From Stieleria sp. JC731 (lineage in GTDB: Bacteria; Planctomycetota; Planctomycetia; Pirellulales; Pirellulaceae): a stretch of DNA of 64,000 nucleotides. The translations under genes were made by a program, and so were the position numbers. Below, one piece after another: positions 44,677 through 54,356 of the stretch (positions are counted from its first letter, which is position 1; each line of letters opens with the position of its first letter). The DNA is taken from contig NZ_JAJKFQ010000005.1 of assembly GCF_020966635.1 (NCBI RefSeq), positions 124,001 to 188,000 on the forward strand. Reading direction: 5' to 3'. Under the pieces are notes generated by a model that was not told the origin of the DNA, did no database searches, and saw only the letters and a list, made by a program, of their open reading frames with translations.

Positions 44677-45680
44677 TAAATTGCTTGACGCAGTTTTGAT
44701 CGAACAAGTTCAGCCGTCTTGGTCGTCAATCGCCAGCCCAAGATCGATTTGAACCTGCGAAAGTTCACTGTCGAAAGTGGTTGGTCGTTCAACTGGCACA
44801 TTTCATCGGCAAGATCCAACGCTTCGTTTGCTTGTTCGATCAAGCCGCGTTCACCACACAGTCGCCCGATGTAAAACATGGTTCGACTGAATCGTTCGAC
44901 ATACGCCCAATCAGTGTTCCCTGTGGATTTCATTTCCGACCACACGGATTGGTGCGAGCGGAAAAGATCGCAGACCCTGGATCGGTTCAGACCGACATTC
45001 ATTGCACTGGCCCGCTCGCCATCGTGGTCAATGACTGTGCACAGTTGTTGATTCACCCAGCACGGTAAAACTCCACATAGCCCTGCTCGAACATCGTGTT
45101 CCCAATCTTCCATCATGCGATAGGGTTTCCATGGTCCGATAGCTGTGCAAGCTGAATGTCTCCAAAGCGGCGACAACGTCGCCCAGCCACGCTCGGGAAG
45201 AAACGAGGGAAAAAGGCTTTCGATTATTTGACCGGTTCGTCTCCAGATACGCGGGTTGCCACCTCGGCTGTCCTGACGCACTGTGACGCAGTAACAAACA
45301 CCGGCATTGGGATTGTCCTGAAGTGTACGGACCTGGTGTTTGAATTTTTCAGCGTGAAGGCGATCGTCGCTGTCCAGATATTGAATGAACTCTCCTCGGC
45401 TGATTTTTAAGCCTGCGTTTCGTGCAGCGCCTGGACCTGCATTTTCCTGACTGACAATGTCAATACATGAAAACTGCTGTTGCAGCCCTTCAAGAACCTT
45501 CGGCGTTGAATCTGTGCTTCCATCGTCAACCAAGATGATCTGAATCGGACGATAGGATTGCTTGATAACGCTCTCGACACAGTCGGCGATCATCGACGCG
45601 CGGTTGAACACCGGAATGATGGTCGTGACCAATCCCGGCGATCTGTGCTGTGCTTCAGGACAATTCGCAACTGCGATCAC
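44676..45680 (-). CDS. Family 2 glycosyltransferase
   Basis: The 334-residue enzyme is a GT-A transferase: VTTIIPVFNRASMIADCVES, VDDGSTDST and QYLDSDDRLHAEKF as the DxD site. The start is taken as GTG at 45680, which overlaps the upstream stop in GTGA; a longer TTG-initiated frame would run 42 bases into the previous gene. The same GTGA coupling recurs in this locus at 48693. The C-terminal part is helical. It extends the glycan on the cytoplasmic side. Confidence 0.84.
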   Translation of the reverse strand: MIAVANCPEAQHRSPGLVTTIIPVFNRASMIADCVESVIKQSYRPIQIILVDDGSTDSTPKVLEGLQQQFSCIDIVSQENAGPGAARNAGLKISRGEFIQYLDSDDRLHAEKFKHQVRTLQDNPNAGVCYCVTVRQDSRGGNPRIWRRTGQIIESLFPSFLPERGWATLSPLWRHSACTAIGPWKPYRMMEDWEHDVRAGLCGVLPCWVNQQLCTVIDHDGERASAMNVGLNRSRVCDLFRSHQSVWSEMKSTGNTDWAYVERFSRTMFYIGRLCGERGLIEQANEALDLADEMCQLNDQPLSTVNFRRFKSILGWRLTTKTAELVRSKLRQAI

Positions 45681-46663
45681 GCGGAGGCTACCGTGGTCGA
45701 GGTGTATCGATGAAGCCAACGTTTCGCGGTAGAAACGAAACGATTGCGTCGAAAAGATCGTGGTGTCACTGGTTCCGCCTCACTAACTGACTTTGGCAAA
45801 AGACCTGCTAGGCGGCGGAACAGTCCACGATGTGAATGAAGGTTGTGTTCAATGGCCTTGGACTTGTTCGCTAATAGAAATGGTCGCATCTGCTGGTACT
45901 TGTCCAGAGTCGCCAGCGATATGCAATGACGAAGTTCCTCCGCGGTGTTGAAACACAGCATTCCACGAGGGTCGAAGATATTGCTGATGCCCGCGCAACC
46001 GTAGTAGATCGGTACCGTTTCGCAAAGCAGACAGTCGATCAACTTCTCGGAAAAATAGAGATCAGATTGTGCGTTTTCCATTGCAATGGAAAACCGGTAG
46101 GGAGCAAGAGCACCGGCTTTGCACCTGATTTCTCGGATGCCACGTCCGAAGCAGTCAACGTTCGGCGAACGCAGGCAAACGTTTGCGATGTTTTTTCGGA
46201 AGGCGTATGCGGGGCGGTTGTCGTGTTGAATGTTACCGATGAAGGAAATCGCTTTATTCTTTTCTTTTGTGACCGTACTGAATTTGTCAGCCGCACTGCC
46301 GTTGTCGATACCAAGCCAATTCGTTCCGAAAAGGAGTTCTTGACAGTTTGTCCCAGATTCAGTCAGACCCACTTGGTGCGTAAAGATTGTCTTGAATTGA
46401 TCCCGCAATCCAATCGAGGATTGGTAGCACGGATTGATCGGACTTTCGATCAATGCCGCGAACCGTTGTGGTAGTGGAAAGTTCAAAGCATCGGGACTGA
46501 ATATCGCCTGATTGAAGACGATCTTCGCATGGAACGAAACGTCCTTTTTGACGCTGTCGTCAATGAGAAACTTATACGGTCTTCCATTGTGTATAACATC
46601 GATGGCCGACTGATGAATTTTGATTCCTCGACAGTCGATCCGAATTGCAGGCGATGTGTTCAT
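45677..46663 (-). CDS. GT10 fucosyltransferase-like glycosyltransferase
   Basis: The 328-residue protein has the alpha-1,3-fucosyltransferase signature region: YRFSIAMENAQSDLYFSEKL followed by CETVPIYYGCAG, which matches the GDP-fucose-binding motif (FxxxxENS...TEKL...VPVxYG) of family GT10. The N-terminal half contains FHAKIVFNQAIFSPDAL and is less conserved, as usual. The C-terminal tail is basic. With the GDP-mannose dehydratase gene at the end of the locus it suggests a GDP-fucose-derived (or related 6-deoxy) branch sugar. It lies 4 bases after the sulfotransferase gene. Confidence 0.78.
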   Translation of the reverse strand: MNTSPAIRIDCRGIKIHQSAIDVIHNGRPYKFLIDDSVKKDVSFHAKIVFNQAIFSPDALNFPLPQRFAALIESPINPCYQSSIGLRDQFKTIFTHQVGLTESGTNCQELLFGTNWLGIDNGSAADKFSTVTKEKNKAISFIGNIQHDNRPAYAFRKNIANVCLRSPNVDCFGRGIREIRCKAGALAPYRFSIAMENAQSDLYFSEKLIDCLLCETVPIYYGCAGISNIFDPRGMLCFNTAEELRHCISLATLDKYQQMRPFLLANKSKAIEHNLHSHRGLFRRLAGLLPKSVSEAEPVTPRSFRRNRFVSTAKRWLHRYTSTTVASA

Positions 46664-46667
46664 TCGA

Positions 46668-47744
46668 CTATGGGTTCACCGCCGAAGGCTTCTGGGCAAC
46701 GCGGTACCAATCATCAAGTCCTTGATATAACGGGATCTCGAATTGCTCCCAGATGTCGCGGATTTGATTGACTTGGTTCGACGTCAATTCGTCTTTCCAG
46801 CTTGTCCCCATTGCCAGACTCAGACGCCGGACAGAATGAGGGTGATACGAGGCGGGGTCGCTGTCACCTCGAAAACACAACGATTCGTGCCGAAGTCTTG
46901 TGTGTTCGGTATAAGGAAGACCCAGTGTTGCGAAAACTTGCTGGAACCGAGCGATGGGGTTTTCGCAAAGATCTTCGAACCGATACCAGTCAGTGCCAGG
47001 TCTCTTTTGAATCAGGTTCCACAAGACTGTGTTGAGCGACCCGTGAAGGACGGCAGCTGCGGGGGCATCGGATCCGAATTGGTGTTTGGTCAATAGCTCG
47101 CTATGACGAGATAGATGATCAGCCATTAATCCGTCATTCGATAAAAACTGCTGGATGAATTTCGCAATCGGCCAACCTAGCCGCAAAACACTTGCGACGA
47201 ATCCGGCGGGATGTCGAAACAAGACCACTGTGCGGAGTTTGAATCGGTCCGCTAGATATGGACTCAACAAGCAAGCAAGCGGGTCTTTAATCAATACGCG
47301 CCGAATCGGAGGGCGTATTAGTCGTAGCGGCATCCATGGTAAGTCGGTGTTGGGGTATAGCGATGTTCCGCGATACCGCCCTGACAGCAATCCTGAAAAG
47401 TACGTGTCGACTTCGGGAGATGATTCTCCGCTAGGCACATAGGAAAACTCATCCGGCCAAAAACCTTTATTTGGGTTGAAAGGTTCGTGGATGTACCACA
47501 AGCCAGGATCGGCCAGCATCTTTCCAAACCAGGTTGATCCGCTTCGGTGGGTGCCGGTGACAAAAATAGGTTGCCCAGATGGGAACCGGCTAATGTCTTG
47601 CAGTGCTCGTGGGTAGGCGAGCCATGCGTCGCGAAGTCGCCCAAGCGTTAGCTTGAATCGTGGGTTGCCGAGCGCTCGCTTGAAACCTGCGTTGTCTTTG
47701 GGATGCGATACGAGCTTCGACGGGGATGGACATTTTGGTTTCAT
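46668..47744 (-). CDS. Sulfotransferase
   Basis: The 358-residue enzyme has the PAPS-binding loop FVTGTHRSGSTWFGKMLADP (about residues 56-75) and the second PAPS motif VVLFRHPAGFVASVLRLGW, both characteristic of carbohydrate sulfotransferases. It should move sulfate from PAPS to a hydroxyl of the glycan. The ATG at 47744 is the first good start; a GTG lies 9 bases upstream. Its 5' part overlaps the end of the upstream glycosyltransferase frame by 155 bases, unusual for this locus. No signal peptide is seen, so it acts in the cytoplasm before export. Confidence 0.85.
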   Translation of the reverse strand: MKPKCPSPSKLVSHPKDNAGFKRALGNPRFKLTLGRLRDAWLAYPRALQDISRFPSGQPIFVTGTHRSGSTWFGKMLADPGLWYIHEPFNPNKGFWPDEFSYVPSGESSPEVDTYFSGLLSGRYRGTSLYPNTDLPWMPLRLIRPPIRRVLIKDPLACLLSPYLADRFKLRTVVLFRHPAGFVASVLRLGWPIAKFIQQFLSNDGLMADHLSRHSELLTKHQFGSDAPAAAVLHGSLNTVLWNLIQKRPGTDWYRFEDLCENPIARFQQVFATLGLPYTEHTRLRHESLCFRGDSDPASYHPHSVRRLSLAMGTSWKDELTSNQVNQIRDIWEQFEIPLYQGLDDWYRVAQKPSAVNP

Positions 47745-48693
47745 GTAGATCACGATTTCGATGCCCGTTTTGCTTTTGGTTCGCAGGCGGATGCCAAAGA
47801 TGGATGCCGAATTGATTGCCGCCTTCGATCACCATTCCTGTACGCAGTCGATCAATAAACTCACTGTCTTCACCGCCCCATCCGAAGTAGTCTTCGTCGT
47901 GGCCACCGATGCGTTCGTACGCTTTCGCGGTGATCGCGAGCGGTGTTGGGTTGTTTTGGACGATCTTTTCGATGTCAATTTGCTCTCGTTCGATTGAATC
48001 GCTCGATAGGTTTTGCGTCATCGTTTTTGATGCATGAAACAAGAACCGACATGGGCGAATCGCGTCCGCGTCACCGAGTTGTTGAAGAGTCCGCCGGACA
48101 TAGTCGCAGGGAACGAGATAGTCCGCGTCATGGATGAACAGTACCCGACCTCTCGCTATGCTCGCAGACGCATTCAACGCTCGGCTTTTGTTGAATTTGT
48201 CATGAGGTGATGTGTCAAGATGCAGGTAACGTATCGAAGCTGGAAGTTTGTGTTGCAAGGTCGGTTGTTGGCCTAGTTCGCAGACAATGACCTCGATGGA
48301 TACGTCGCACTGGCCTGCAAGTGAACGAAGTACTGTTTCGAGTTGTGGAAATCGTTCGTCACCTCCGATCGCGATCAGAATTGAGGCGTCGGGATCGGTG
48401 GTATGAGACAGGAAGACGCTGTCAACCAATTGAAGCGGTTGTTCTTTGAGACAATGGCACAGCAATCGCTTCGCAACTTGAGGGAAGACTCTAGCTAGCG
48501 TCAATTGTGATGAATCCTGCCAACGACAAATCCGAATCCCGTTGGACATTAGAACGTCAAGACTTTCGCCGCGATTGCAGAGGTCCATCCACGTCAGCCC
48601 ACAGGCTCTTGCCAGCGATGGGGCACGCGTGACCAGTTCGGCTTTCCATCGTTCATGCAGCCAGCAGCCGAGTTGGTTGCGGAAAGTTATCAC
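47590..48693 (-). CDS. Family 2 glycosyltransferase with GT7-type C-terminal motif
   Basis: The 367-residue product begins with GTG at 48693, overlapping the upstream stop (GTGA). The first 85 residues are non-catalytic. A GT-A domain follows: ASILIAIGGDERFPQLETVL, SRALNASASIARGRVLFIHDADY with the DxD site, and GGHDEDYFGWGGEDSEFIDRL, the glyco_transf_7C galactosyltransferase motif. It probably adds Gal or GalNAc. The last 50 residues read like a shadow of the overlapping sulfotransferase gene (Arg/Ala/Ser-rich, no structure), so the natural stop may have been lost or a frameshift may lie near 47745. The catalytic part is intact. Confidence 0.8.
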   Translation of the reverse strand: MITFRNQLGCWLHERWKAELVTRAPSLARACGLTWMDLCNRGESLDVLMSNGIRICRWQDSSQLTLARVFPQVAKRLLCHCLKEQPLQLVDSVFLSHTTDPDASILIAIGGDERFPQLETVLRSLAGQCDVSIEVIVCELGQQPTLQHKLPASIRYLHLDTSPHDKFNKSRALNASASIARGRVLFIHDADYLVPCDYVRRTLQQLGDADAIRPCRFLFHASKTMTQNLSSDSIEREQIDIEKIVQNNPTPLAITAKAYERIGGHDEDYFGWGGEDSEFIDRLRTGMVIEGGNQFGIHLWHPPANQKQNGHRNRDLHETKMSIPVEARIASQRQRRFQASARQPTIQANAWATSRRMARLPTSTARH

Positions 48694-49292
48694 TTCCGTT
48701 CTCCAATCTTTCTGGCTGGCGTTCCGGCCCAAATCTCATGTTGTGGAATGTCACCTAGAACAACAGATCCCGCACCGACAACCACGCCGTCACCGATGTT
48801 GCTTCCCGCGGTTATGGTGACACCAGCACCGAGCCAAACATCGGATCCGAGTCGAACATTCCGCTTTTGGATTTGCGGCGACTGTTCGCGTATCAACTGT
48901 TTTTTTTCAACCCCGTGGTGACTCGCCACAAGAGAACAAAACTGACTAATCAGACAGTTCACCCCGATTTCGATGACTCCGCCGCCGCTGCGGAAATTGT
49001 TGTATGGGCCGATCCAGGTATGGCTTCCGATCTGAATCGTTCCCAAGCCATTTTCGTGATCGCCAAACGACAACACGCTGCCTTCACCAATTGAAACCGC
49101 ATCGCCTAGACGAAGTCCGTCGGGACGAAATTGATTGAGGATGATGTCGCTTGAGATGCGAGACCTCGGAGACACTGCAGCGATTTGGCTGACGAGCTGG
49201 AGATGTTGGTAGCGATTGCCTAAGTCCTTTATCAGCTCAGGATGGCGAAGCAATCGGAGTCCGCGAAGGATGTTCGAGATGGCGCCCATCAT
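48690..49292 (-). CDS. Hexapeptide-repeat acyltransferase
   Basis: The 200-residue enzyme is read from the ATG at 49292, which overlaps the upstream stop in ATGA. A left-handed beta-helix is visible: IQIGSHTWIGPYNNFRSGGGV, IEIGVNCLISQFCSLVASHHG, VRLGSDVWLGAGVTITAGSNIGDG. The catalytic His pair is in ASHHG. It resembles CysE/NodL/WcaF-type sugar O-acetyltransferases. The partner upstream is an integral-membrane acyltransferase, so this locus has at least three acylation enzymes. The donor is presumably acetyl-CoA. Confidence 0.87.
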   Translation of the reverse strand: MMGAISNILRGLRLLRHPELIKDLGNRYQHLQLVSQIAAVSPRSRISSDIILNQFRPDGLRLGDAVSIGEGSVLSFGDHENGLGTIQIGSHTWIGPYNNFRSGGGVIEIGVNCLISQFCSLVASHHGVEKKQLIREQSPQIQKRNVRLGSDVWLGAGVTITAGSNIGDGVVVGAGSVVLGDIPQHEIWAGTPARKIGERK

Positions 49293-50482
49293 GTGGAAAC
49301 CACTTGTGGTGACCTTTCCGGGCGAAGCCGAATTCGCGGCGCTCGACCGCAGAGGAACCATCGTTCGACTCCGAAATGAAACAGGCAGCCACCAACAATG
49401 CTAATGCCTGAAAATAAGACGATTCGAATCGGCCAACCCGCCCCAGTCGGAGGTAATTCGATCCGTGCAGTCAGCAAGTAGATCAGCGGGATATGGACGA
49501 GATAGACCGAATAGGACATTCGCCCAAGGGATGCGATCGGCTTAAAAATTTGATGGATTGAAGTTGGCTGCGACTCTCGCTGCAACATCCAGTTGACGGT
49601 GCAAAACAAGCCTAGTGCGACACACAGTTCACCCAGCAAGTGCAAAATACTTTGGTGGATAGGTTGGTGAACTAGTGGTAGCAAATTCGATTGATTGGAA
49701 CGTTCGATTAATGACAACAGGTTGGCGTTTAGAAGCATGCCAACAGCCATTGTGATCGTTGCGATTTTGATGGATCGGGTCCATCCTGGCAGAGGCCGGA
49801 TCCCGATGTGGTTCTCGAGGGCGAGAGCACCCAGCGTCCAATGCAACAGGAAAAACATCGGCCAGAAGTGCCAGTTGCAAAGTGAAAACGGTCCGAGGTC
49901 GATGGGCTGCAGATCCATGGTCAGAAGTCGCCAGGTGACTGAAATCGACAATACGGTTGCGATGATCGTTGTCGTTGACATCCGCTTGAGTAAAAACAAC
50001 AGCGGGATATAGGCCAAATACAGTTGCTCTTCCATTCCCAGTGACCAAAACGCCCCATTGCCCATGGATGTGCCGAAGTTGGTCAGGTGATGCGTCAAGG
50101 TTAGATGGAGGGCTAAATCCCAGGAGAACGACTCGTTTGATAGCTCATAGTTTCGCCACGTTGAGGCGACAACGATGCTGAAGATGATCGCGATGATGTA
50201 CGGTGGATACAGGCGCCAAAAACGCCGCTTCCAGAATTGTGTCCAAGTACGTTTGGAATCGCCCGAACGCTGAACGGAAACAGCAAAGCTGCGATGGATA
50301 CAAAAGCCTGACAAAATGACGAACAAGTGGACGCCAAGGTATCCATAGTCACAGATCAGACTCGGGAAAAACCATGGGTTCTCACGAAAGCCGCCGGGCG
50401 CATCGTGTGGGCTGTGAATTGCCAACACGCCGAGGATGGCGATTCCTCGCAGGAAATCAATACTTTGAAGCCGTTCGTTCAC
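49289..50482 (-). CDS. Integral-membrane acyltransferase (acyltransferase 3, OafA-like)
   Basis: The 397-residue protein has about 10 transmembrane helices. The diagnostic first block is IDFLRGIAILGVLAIHS, with the catalytic His in LAIHS, followed by GVHLFVILSGFCI and the RRFWRLYPPYIIAI arginine-rich motif. These are hallmarks of the acyltransferase 3 family, which O-acetylates surface polysaccharides across the cytoplasmic membrane. The start overlaps the upstream GT4 gene by 4 bases (ATGA). The substrate is assumed to be the glycan of this locus. Confidence 0.9.
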   Translation of the reverse strand: MNERLQSIDFLRGIAILGVLAIHSPHDAPGGFRENPWFFPSLICDYGYLGVHLFVILSGFCIHRSFAVSVQRSGDSKRTWTQFWKRRFWRLYPPYIIAIIFSIVVASTWRNYELSNESFSWDLALHLTLTHHLTNFGTSMGNGAFWSLGMEEQLYLAYIPLLFLLKRMSTTTIIATVLSISVTWRLLTMDLQPIDLGPFSLCNWHFWPMFFLLHWTLGALALENHIGIRPLPGWTRSIKIATITMAVGMLLNANLLSLIERSNQSNLLPLVHQPIHQSILHLLGELCVALGLFCTVNWMLQRESQPTSIHQIFKPIASLGRMSYSVYLVHIPLIYLLTARIELPPTGAGWPIRIVLFSGISIVGGCLFHFGVERWFLCGRAPRIRLRPERSPQVVST

Positions 50483-51786
50483 CGAATCGGGTTTGCAAGT
50501 TGGTATAGCTCGTTCTTTTCAGCTTCCGTCAACAACCCGCTGTCGGTCGGCCATTCGCTGCCGGCACACCGATGTTTGATGGGCCGACGCAATGCATACC
50601 GAATTCCATATTCGATCGCAGGTGGTAGGCGAAGACTTGAAAGTCGTCCTGGAACGCGATCGAGGATTTCAGGAATACGTCCGGTGCGTTTGGGCATTTT
50701 TAGGGTCGCAGACAATGCAGAATTCCATAGCCCAATCGCGCCTTCGAAGGAATAGTCACCGTGTTGCGATTCAGCAGCATTGCGCGACAGACGCTGGAAC
50801 AGAGCTGGATCGGTGCAGACGGTCTCCAGCGAATCAACTGCTCGATCAATGTGCCCTATTGGAAACGTCATTGAATTGAGTTGGTCAACAAACTGTCCTT
50901 CTTCAACCAAGCCATCGAAGCGTGAAATGATTGGGACAACGCCGTGAGCCATGGCTTCGCGAGGTGCGATCGTGACTCCTTCCCAAGCTGCAAAGTGGAC
51001 AAAAACGTCTGCCGCCGGATAGAACTCTCGATAAAGTCTTTCTCGATCAACCCACCCGTGAAACGCTATTTTCCCCTTTTCGGTCAAAGACCGAAGTTCG
51101 CTGCGTAGTTCAGGCTCGTATTCGCCAGTACCGACGATGTCAAAGTGGAATGAGATGCCTCGCGAAACGAGACGATTGACGAACGGGACAATGTCGTGAC
51201 AACGTTTTTGGTTGCGTTCAATTCGTCCGGCATAAAGCAATCGAATCGGCGTGGACGGCTGCACGCGAATTGCAGGCGATTGAATTGGTGGGCGGACACC
51301 ACCTGCGATACTATGCACGCGAGACGGATCCATCCCGGCCCAATGCACACATGCTTTCGCAATCAATTTGCCGGATGTGATGCAGCAATCGATCGCTTCG
51401 CGATATCGTCGAACATCGCTCATGTATCCGGCCTCGAAGCTGCGCACGCCAAGTGCGAGGCGCGGCTGAGTTTTTGATTTCACGATGGCACGCATCGCGT
51501 CGAAGACACGCATGACCAATACGATATCTGGCTGTTCCTGGTCGATCGTTTCGACCAATGCGTTCACACGTGCACGTCGAATTCCCAATGACCCATCAAC
51601 TGTGATGATCGGAAGGTCCTTGTGAACTTCTCGATAGAGCAACGGGTTGTTGTAGGTCTTCCCCTGTGTGAGCGCCAGCTGCACATCCCAATCAAAGCTC
51701 GGTAGGTGTCGACACAAATCGGCGATGATTTGGTCGGCGCCTCCGCGAGGATTACTGCATCTAGATACGATTAGCAATCTTGGCAT
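50479..51786 (-). CDS. Family 4 glycosyltransferase
   Basis: The 435-residue GT-B enzyme begins LLIVSRCSNPRGGADQIIADL, with the glycine-rich N-lobe. The second lobe starts IRLLYAGRIERNQKRCHDIVPF. The EX7E-like block is in WEGVTIAPREAMAHGVVPI. Its start overlaps the preceding GT4 gene by 16 bases. It is closely related in layout to the neighbouring GT4 at 51771, perhaps by duplication. The last 60 residues are basic. Confidence 0.87.
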   Translation of the reverse strand: MPRLLIVSRCSNPRGGADQIIADLCRHLPSFDWDVQLALTQGKTYNNPLLYREVHKDLPIITVDGSLGIRRARVNALVETIDQEQPDIVLVMRVFDAMRAIVKSKTQPRLALGVRSFEAGYMSDVRRYREAIDCCITSGKLIAKACVHWAGMDPSRVHSIAGGVRPPIQSPAIRVQPSTPIRLLYAGRIERNQKRCHDIVPFVNRLVSRGISFHFDIVGTGEYEPELRSELRSLTEKGKIAFHGWVDRERLYREFYPAADVFVHFAAWEGVTIAPREAMAHGVVPIISRFDGLVEEGQFVDQLNSMTFPIGHIDRAVDSLETVCTDPALFQRLSRNAAESQHGDYSFEGAIGLWNSALSATLKMPKRTGRIPEILDRVPGRLSSLRLPPAIEYGIRYALRRPIKHRCAGSEWPTDSGLLTEAEKNELYQLANPIR

Positions 51787-53114
51787 TGCGATCGCTCATC
51801 GACCTGTTGGGTGCGGACATGAATTTTTGCAAGACGTTGTTGCGGGTGGTCACGACGAAACAGTGGCCATTCTTGGCCGACAGAAGCTTGAACTCTATGA
51901 AACTTGCGTCGAATTCGACGTAATTGATCGGACACCACGGTCGGAACTCCCATTCGATCAAGTCGTCCGTTATTGATCTGGCGTGGACGGCAGAGACTGA
52001 CTGAAGGTCGAATCGCATCTGTTTGATGGATTTCTGAAATCAATGACATCCAGTCGTCCATACACGCAGGCCATCGGTACTTCTGAATTGCGTGTTGCTG
52101 TGCTCGCGAGGCGAGTTGATTTCGCTTGGCCGGTTCCTTTGCCAAATCGATGATGATTTTCGCGGCTTGATCCATGTCTCCGATTTCAAAAGAGCGACCA
52201 TGGATGTTGTCGACGACGAGTCCTTCGCTGTGGTAGCCGACATATCTTGCCGTTACAGGCACGACCCGGTTTATCATCGCCTCTGCTAGAACGATGCCGA
52301 AACTTTCCGAAGATGAAAACAGCAGCAGCAAGTCAAGGTTGGGGAACACATCGCGATAGACTTGATCGGAAGTCATCGGCCCATGCATCGTGACGCTGTT
52401 TCCGAAGCGTTTGACTTGAGACCTGAGTTCCGCTTCGGCCGGTCCGCTACCAACGATGCTTAGGTGATATCGTGCGCCAAGATCTTGTAGTCGGTCGCAT
52501 AGGACAGGGATGTCGAGAACACGCTTGTCGCCTTTTGTCAGCCGACCGATATAGCCTAGGCGTATTGGCGAATCGATCGATGTTGGCATCCAAGGCACGA
52601 TCGGTTCACGGGAGCCGTTGGGAATATGTGAAACGCGCTGCGGCAAAAAATTACCATGTTCGATGAGGTAACGACGCGTCAATGCGCCGACGCATACAAC
52701 ATGGTCAATGGCATCACGTAGGTCTTCCAGGTCGGCTAGCATCGGGGGGAGATTTCCGTGTGCACAGCTGACCAAATGCAGCGCCCGTCGCCGTTTTTCG
52801 CGAACCGTCGCAGCGTTGGCATCCATCACACCCAGTGGCAATACCATCGTAGGGTTTGTTTTGCGAATGATGCGTTGGCATGCTCGGATTCGCGATTCTT
52901 CAGTCAAGCCACGACCGTCAACGATGATGCTGTTAAGGTTCGGATGATATTCGCGAAATTGATCCGGATCATGTTCAAAATCTCCTTTGACCAACGCGAC
53001 CGTCATCGGGATTTGGCAAGTCTCGCAAGCGTCGGAAAAATGATCCAGCCAGGTCGAGACGCCTCCGACTGGGGAGGATGTCCCCATGAAGGCTAGGATT
53101 CGCATTGAAGCCAT
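51771..53114 (-). CDS. Family 4 glycosyltransferase
   Basis: The 447-residue GT-B enzyme has an N-lobe with ILAFMGTSSPVGGVSTWLDHF and a second lobe opening IRLGYIGRLTKGDKRVLDIPV. The catalytic EX7E block is SSESFGIVLAEAMINRVVPV. The layout parallels the GT4 at 50479, including the long basic C-terminal tail, so the two may be duplicates. The start overlaps the upstream stop (TAATG). Sugar specificity is unknown. Confidence 0.86.
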   Translation of the reverse strand: MASMRILAFMGTSSPVGGVSTWLDHFSDACETCQIPMTVALVKGDFEHDPDQFREYHPNLNSIIVDGRGLTEESRIRACQRIIRKTNPTMVLPLGVMDANAATVREKRRRALHLVSCAHGNLPPMLADLEDLRDAIDHVVCVGALTRRYLIEHGNFLPQRVSHIPNGSREPIVPWMPTSIDSPIRLGYIGRLTKGDKRVLDIPVLCDRLQDLGARYHLSIVGSGPAEAELRSQVKRFGNSVTMHGPMTSDQVYRDVFPNLDLLLLFSSSESFGIVLAEAMINRVVPVTARYVGYHSEGLVVDNIHGRSFEIGDMDQAAKIIIDLAKEPAKRNQLASRAQQHAIQKYRWPACMDDWMSLISEIHQTDAIRPSVSLCRPRQINNGRLDRMGVPTVVSDQLRRIRRKFHRVQASVGQEWPLFRRDHPQQRLAKIHVRTQQVDERSQCQDC

Positions 53115-54355
53115 TATGAAGCTGCTTCTGAGCCCAGCATCCTGCGAACTGACTGTTTAAACGCTTGATGGGTCAACACGTTGTTTGCAATTCGTGAGCT
53201 CGCATGTGCTTGTGCACGGTAGTAGTCACGACTGATCGCCAGCTTCATCAGGCAGGAGATCAGATCATCGGGGGCCAGAGTTGCGCAGAAGGTTCCCAAT
53301 GCGTGCTCTTTACAGAAGCGGTGGACCGAACCATAGGTAGGCGAATGCACCAGAATCGGGCGTCCTGTAGAGACGTAGGAGCTCAACTTTGTAGGAAACG
53401 ATAGCCGGGTCAGGTTTGCATCGCTCGAAGCGAAAGACTGTGGTAAATAAAGGCAGTCGCAATTCGATAGTAGCCGCTGCAATTCAATAGGCTCCCGCCA
53501 ACCGTAGAAAATTGTGTTTGCTTGGCTATTGGACTCTAAGTTCACACGAGAACCGGCAACGGCAAGCACAACTTGACGACCATCGATTCTCCACTCGACC
53601 GAGTCCAATGCTTGTTGAAGCGAGTTCCATGCATCGGTAGCGTAAACGGATCCAGCGAAGCCGATACGAAACTCATCCGTTCTTGCTGTATCGAGCTTGG
53701 GAAGCGTGGGTTCACAACATAACCCGTGGCGGACGATCTCGATGGAGGCGTCGGTGTGCATGCTGTAGGCTTGGGCCGCCTCCTCGCAGATGACACCCAA
53801 CCGCTCCGAGCGTCGAAGCAATGCCGCAAATCGTTGCTGTGTTCGTTGTCGGTGGAAACGATCCAGTTTCCGTTGATTGCAGAGATGCACAACGTCATCC
53901 CAAACCTGGGTCACGATCGGGCCTGGGTACAGTTTAGAAATTTCGGTGGCGGCGTCGATCATCGCGATGCTGTTTAGGATGATCCACAACTGTTCCGGTT
54001 GTTCTGATTTCAGTAAAGCTTTCGCTTTTTCAACACAACGGTTGACTTGTTTCGCATAGGGCCAGCGGTGTCTCGCAAAGCGTTTTGGGAATGAGTATGG
54101 TGAATGTGGTTGGTCGGTGTACCATTCGTTCGGCGGCGAGATGGAGATGGCAGACTTGAATGTCTCAAGTTTGGCAGCGGAGAATCGACGTTCATTGACT
54201 ACCGCGGCAAGGACGATTGAATCGAGACCTGCCGCACGGAGCATTTCGTCTAACAATATCGCATCGACGCCATCGCTTCCCGGGACGGATGCAGCGAAAA
54301 GACACGTGGTATTGGTTTTGGCGACGGCCGCAGGGATTTCTACGCAGTAGTTCAT
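53114..54355 (-). CDS. GT-B glycosyltransferase (GT4-like)
   Basis: The 413-residue protein is taken from the ATG at 54355, one base after the methyltransferase stop at 54357. The first block is TCLFAASVPGSDGVDAILLDE. The second lobe starts FRIGFAGSVYATDAWNSL, and the nucleotide-sugar site appears as LYLPQSFASSDANLTRLSFPTKLSSYVSTGRPIL. The usual EX7E motif is not obvious; a related loop with SFPTKL takes its place, as in several divergent GT4 enzymes. It is likely a transferase of the same glycan. Confidence in the enzyme class is good, in family lower. Confidence 0.72.
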   Translation of the reverse strand: MNYCVEIPAAVAKTNTTCLFAASVPGSDGVDAILLDEMLRAAGLDSIVLAAVVNERRFSAAKLETFKSAISISPPNEWYTDQPHSPYSFPKRFARHRWPYAKQVNRCVEKAKALLKSEQPEQLWIILNSIAMIDAATEISKLYPGPIVTQVWDDVVHLCNQRKLDRFHRQRTQQRFAALLRRSERLGVICEEAAQAYSMHTDASIEIVRHGLCCEPTLPKLDTARTDEFRIGFAGSVYATDAWNSLQQALDSVEWRIDGRQVVLAVAGSRVNLESNSQANTIFYGWREPIELQRLLSNCDCLYLPQSFASSDANLTRLSFPTKLSSYVSTGRPILVHSPTYGSVHRFCKEHALGTFCATLAPDDLISCLMKLAISRDYYRAQAHASSRIANNVLTHQAFKQSVRRMLGSEAAS

Positions 54356-54356
54356 T

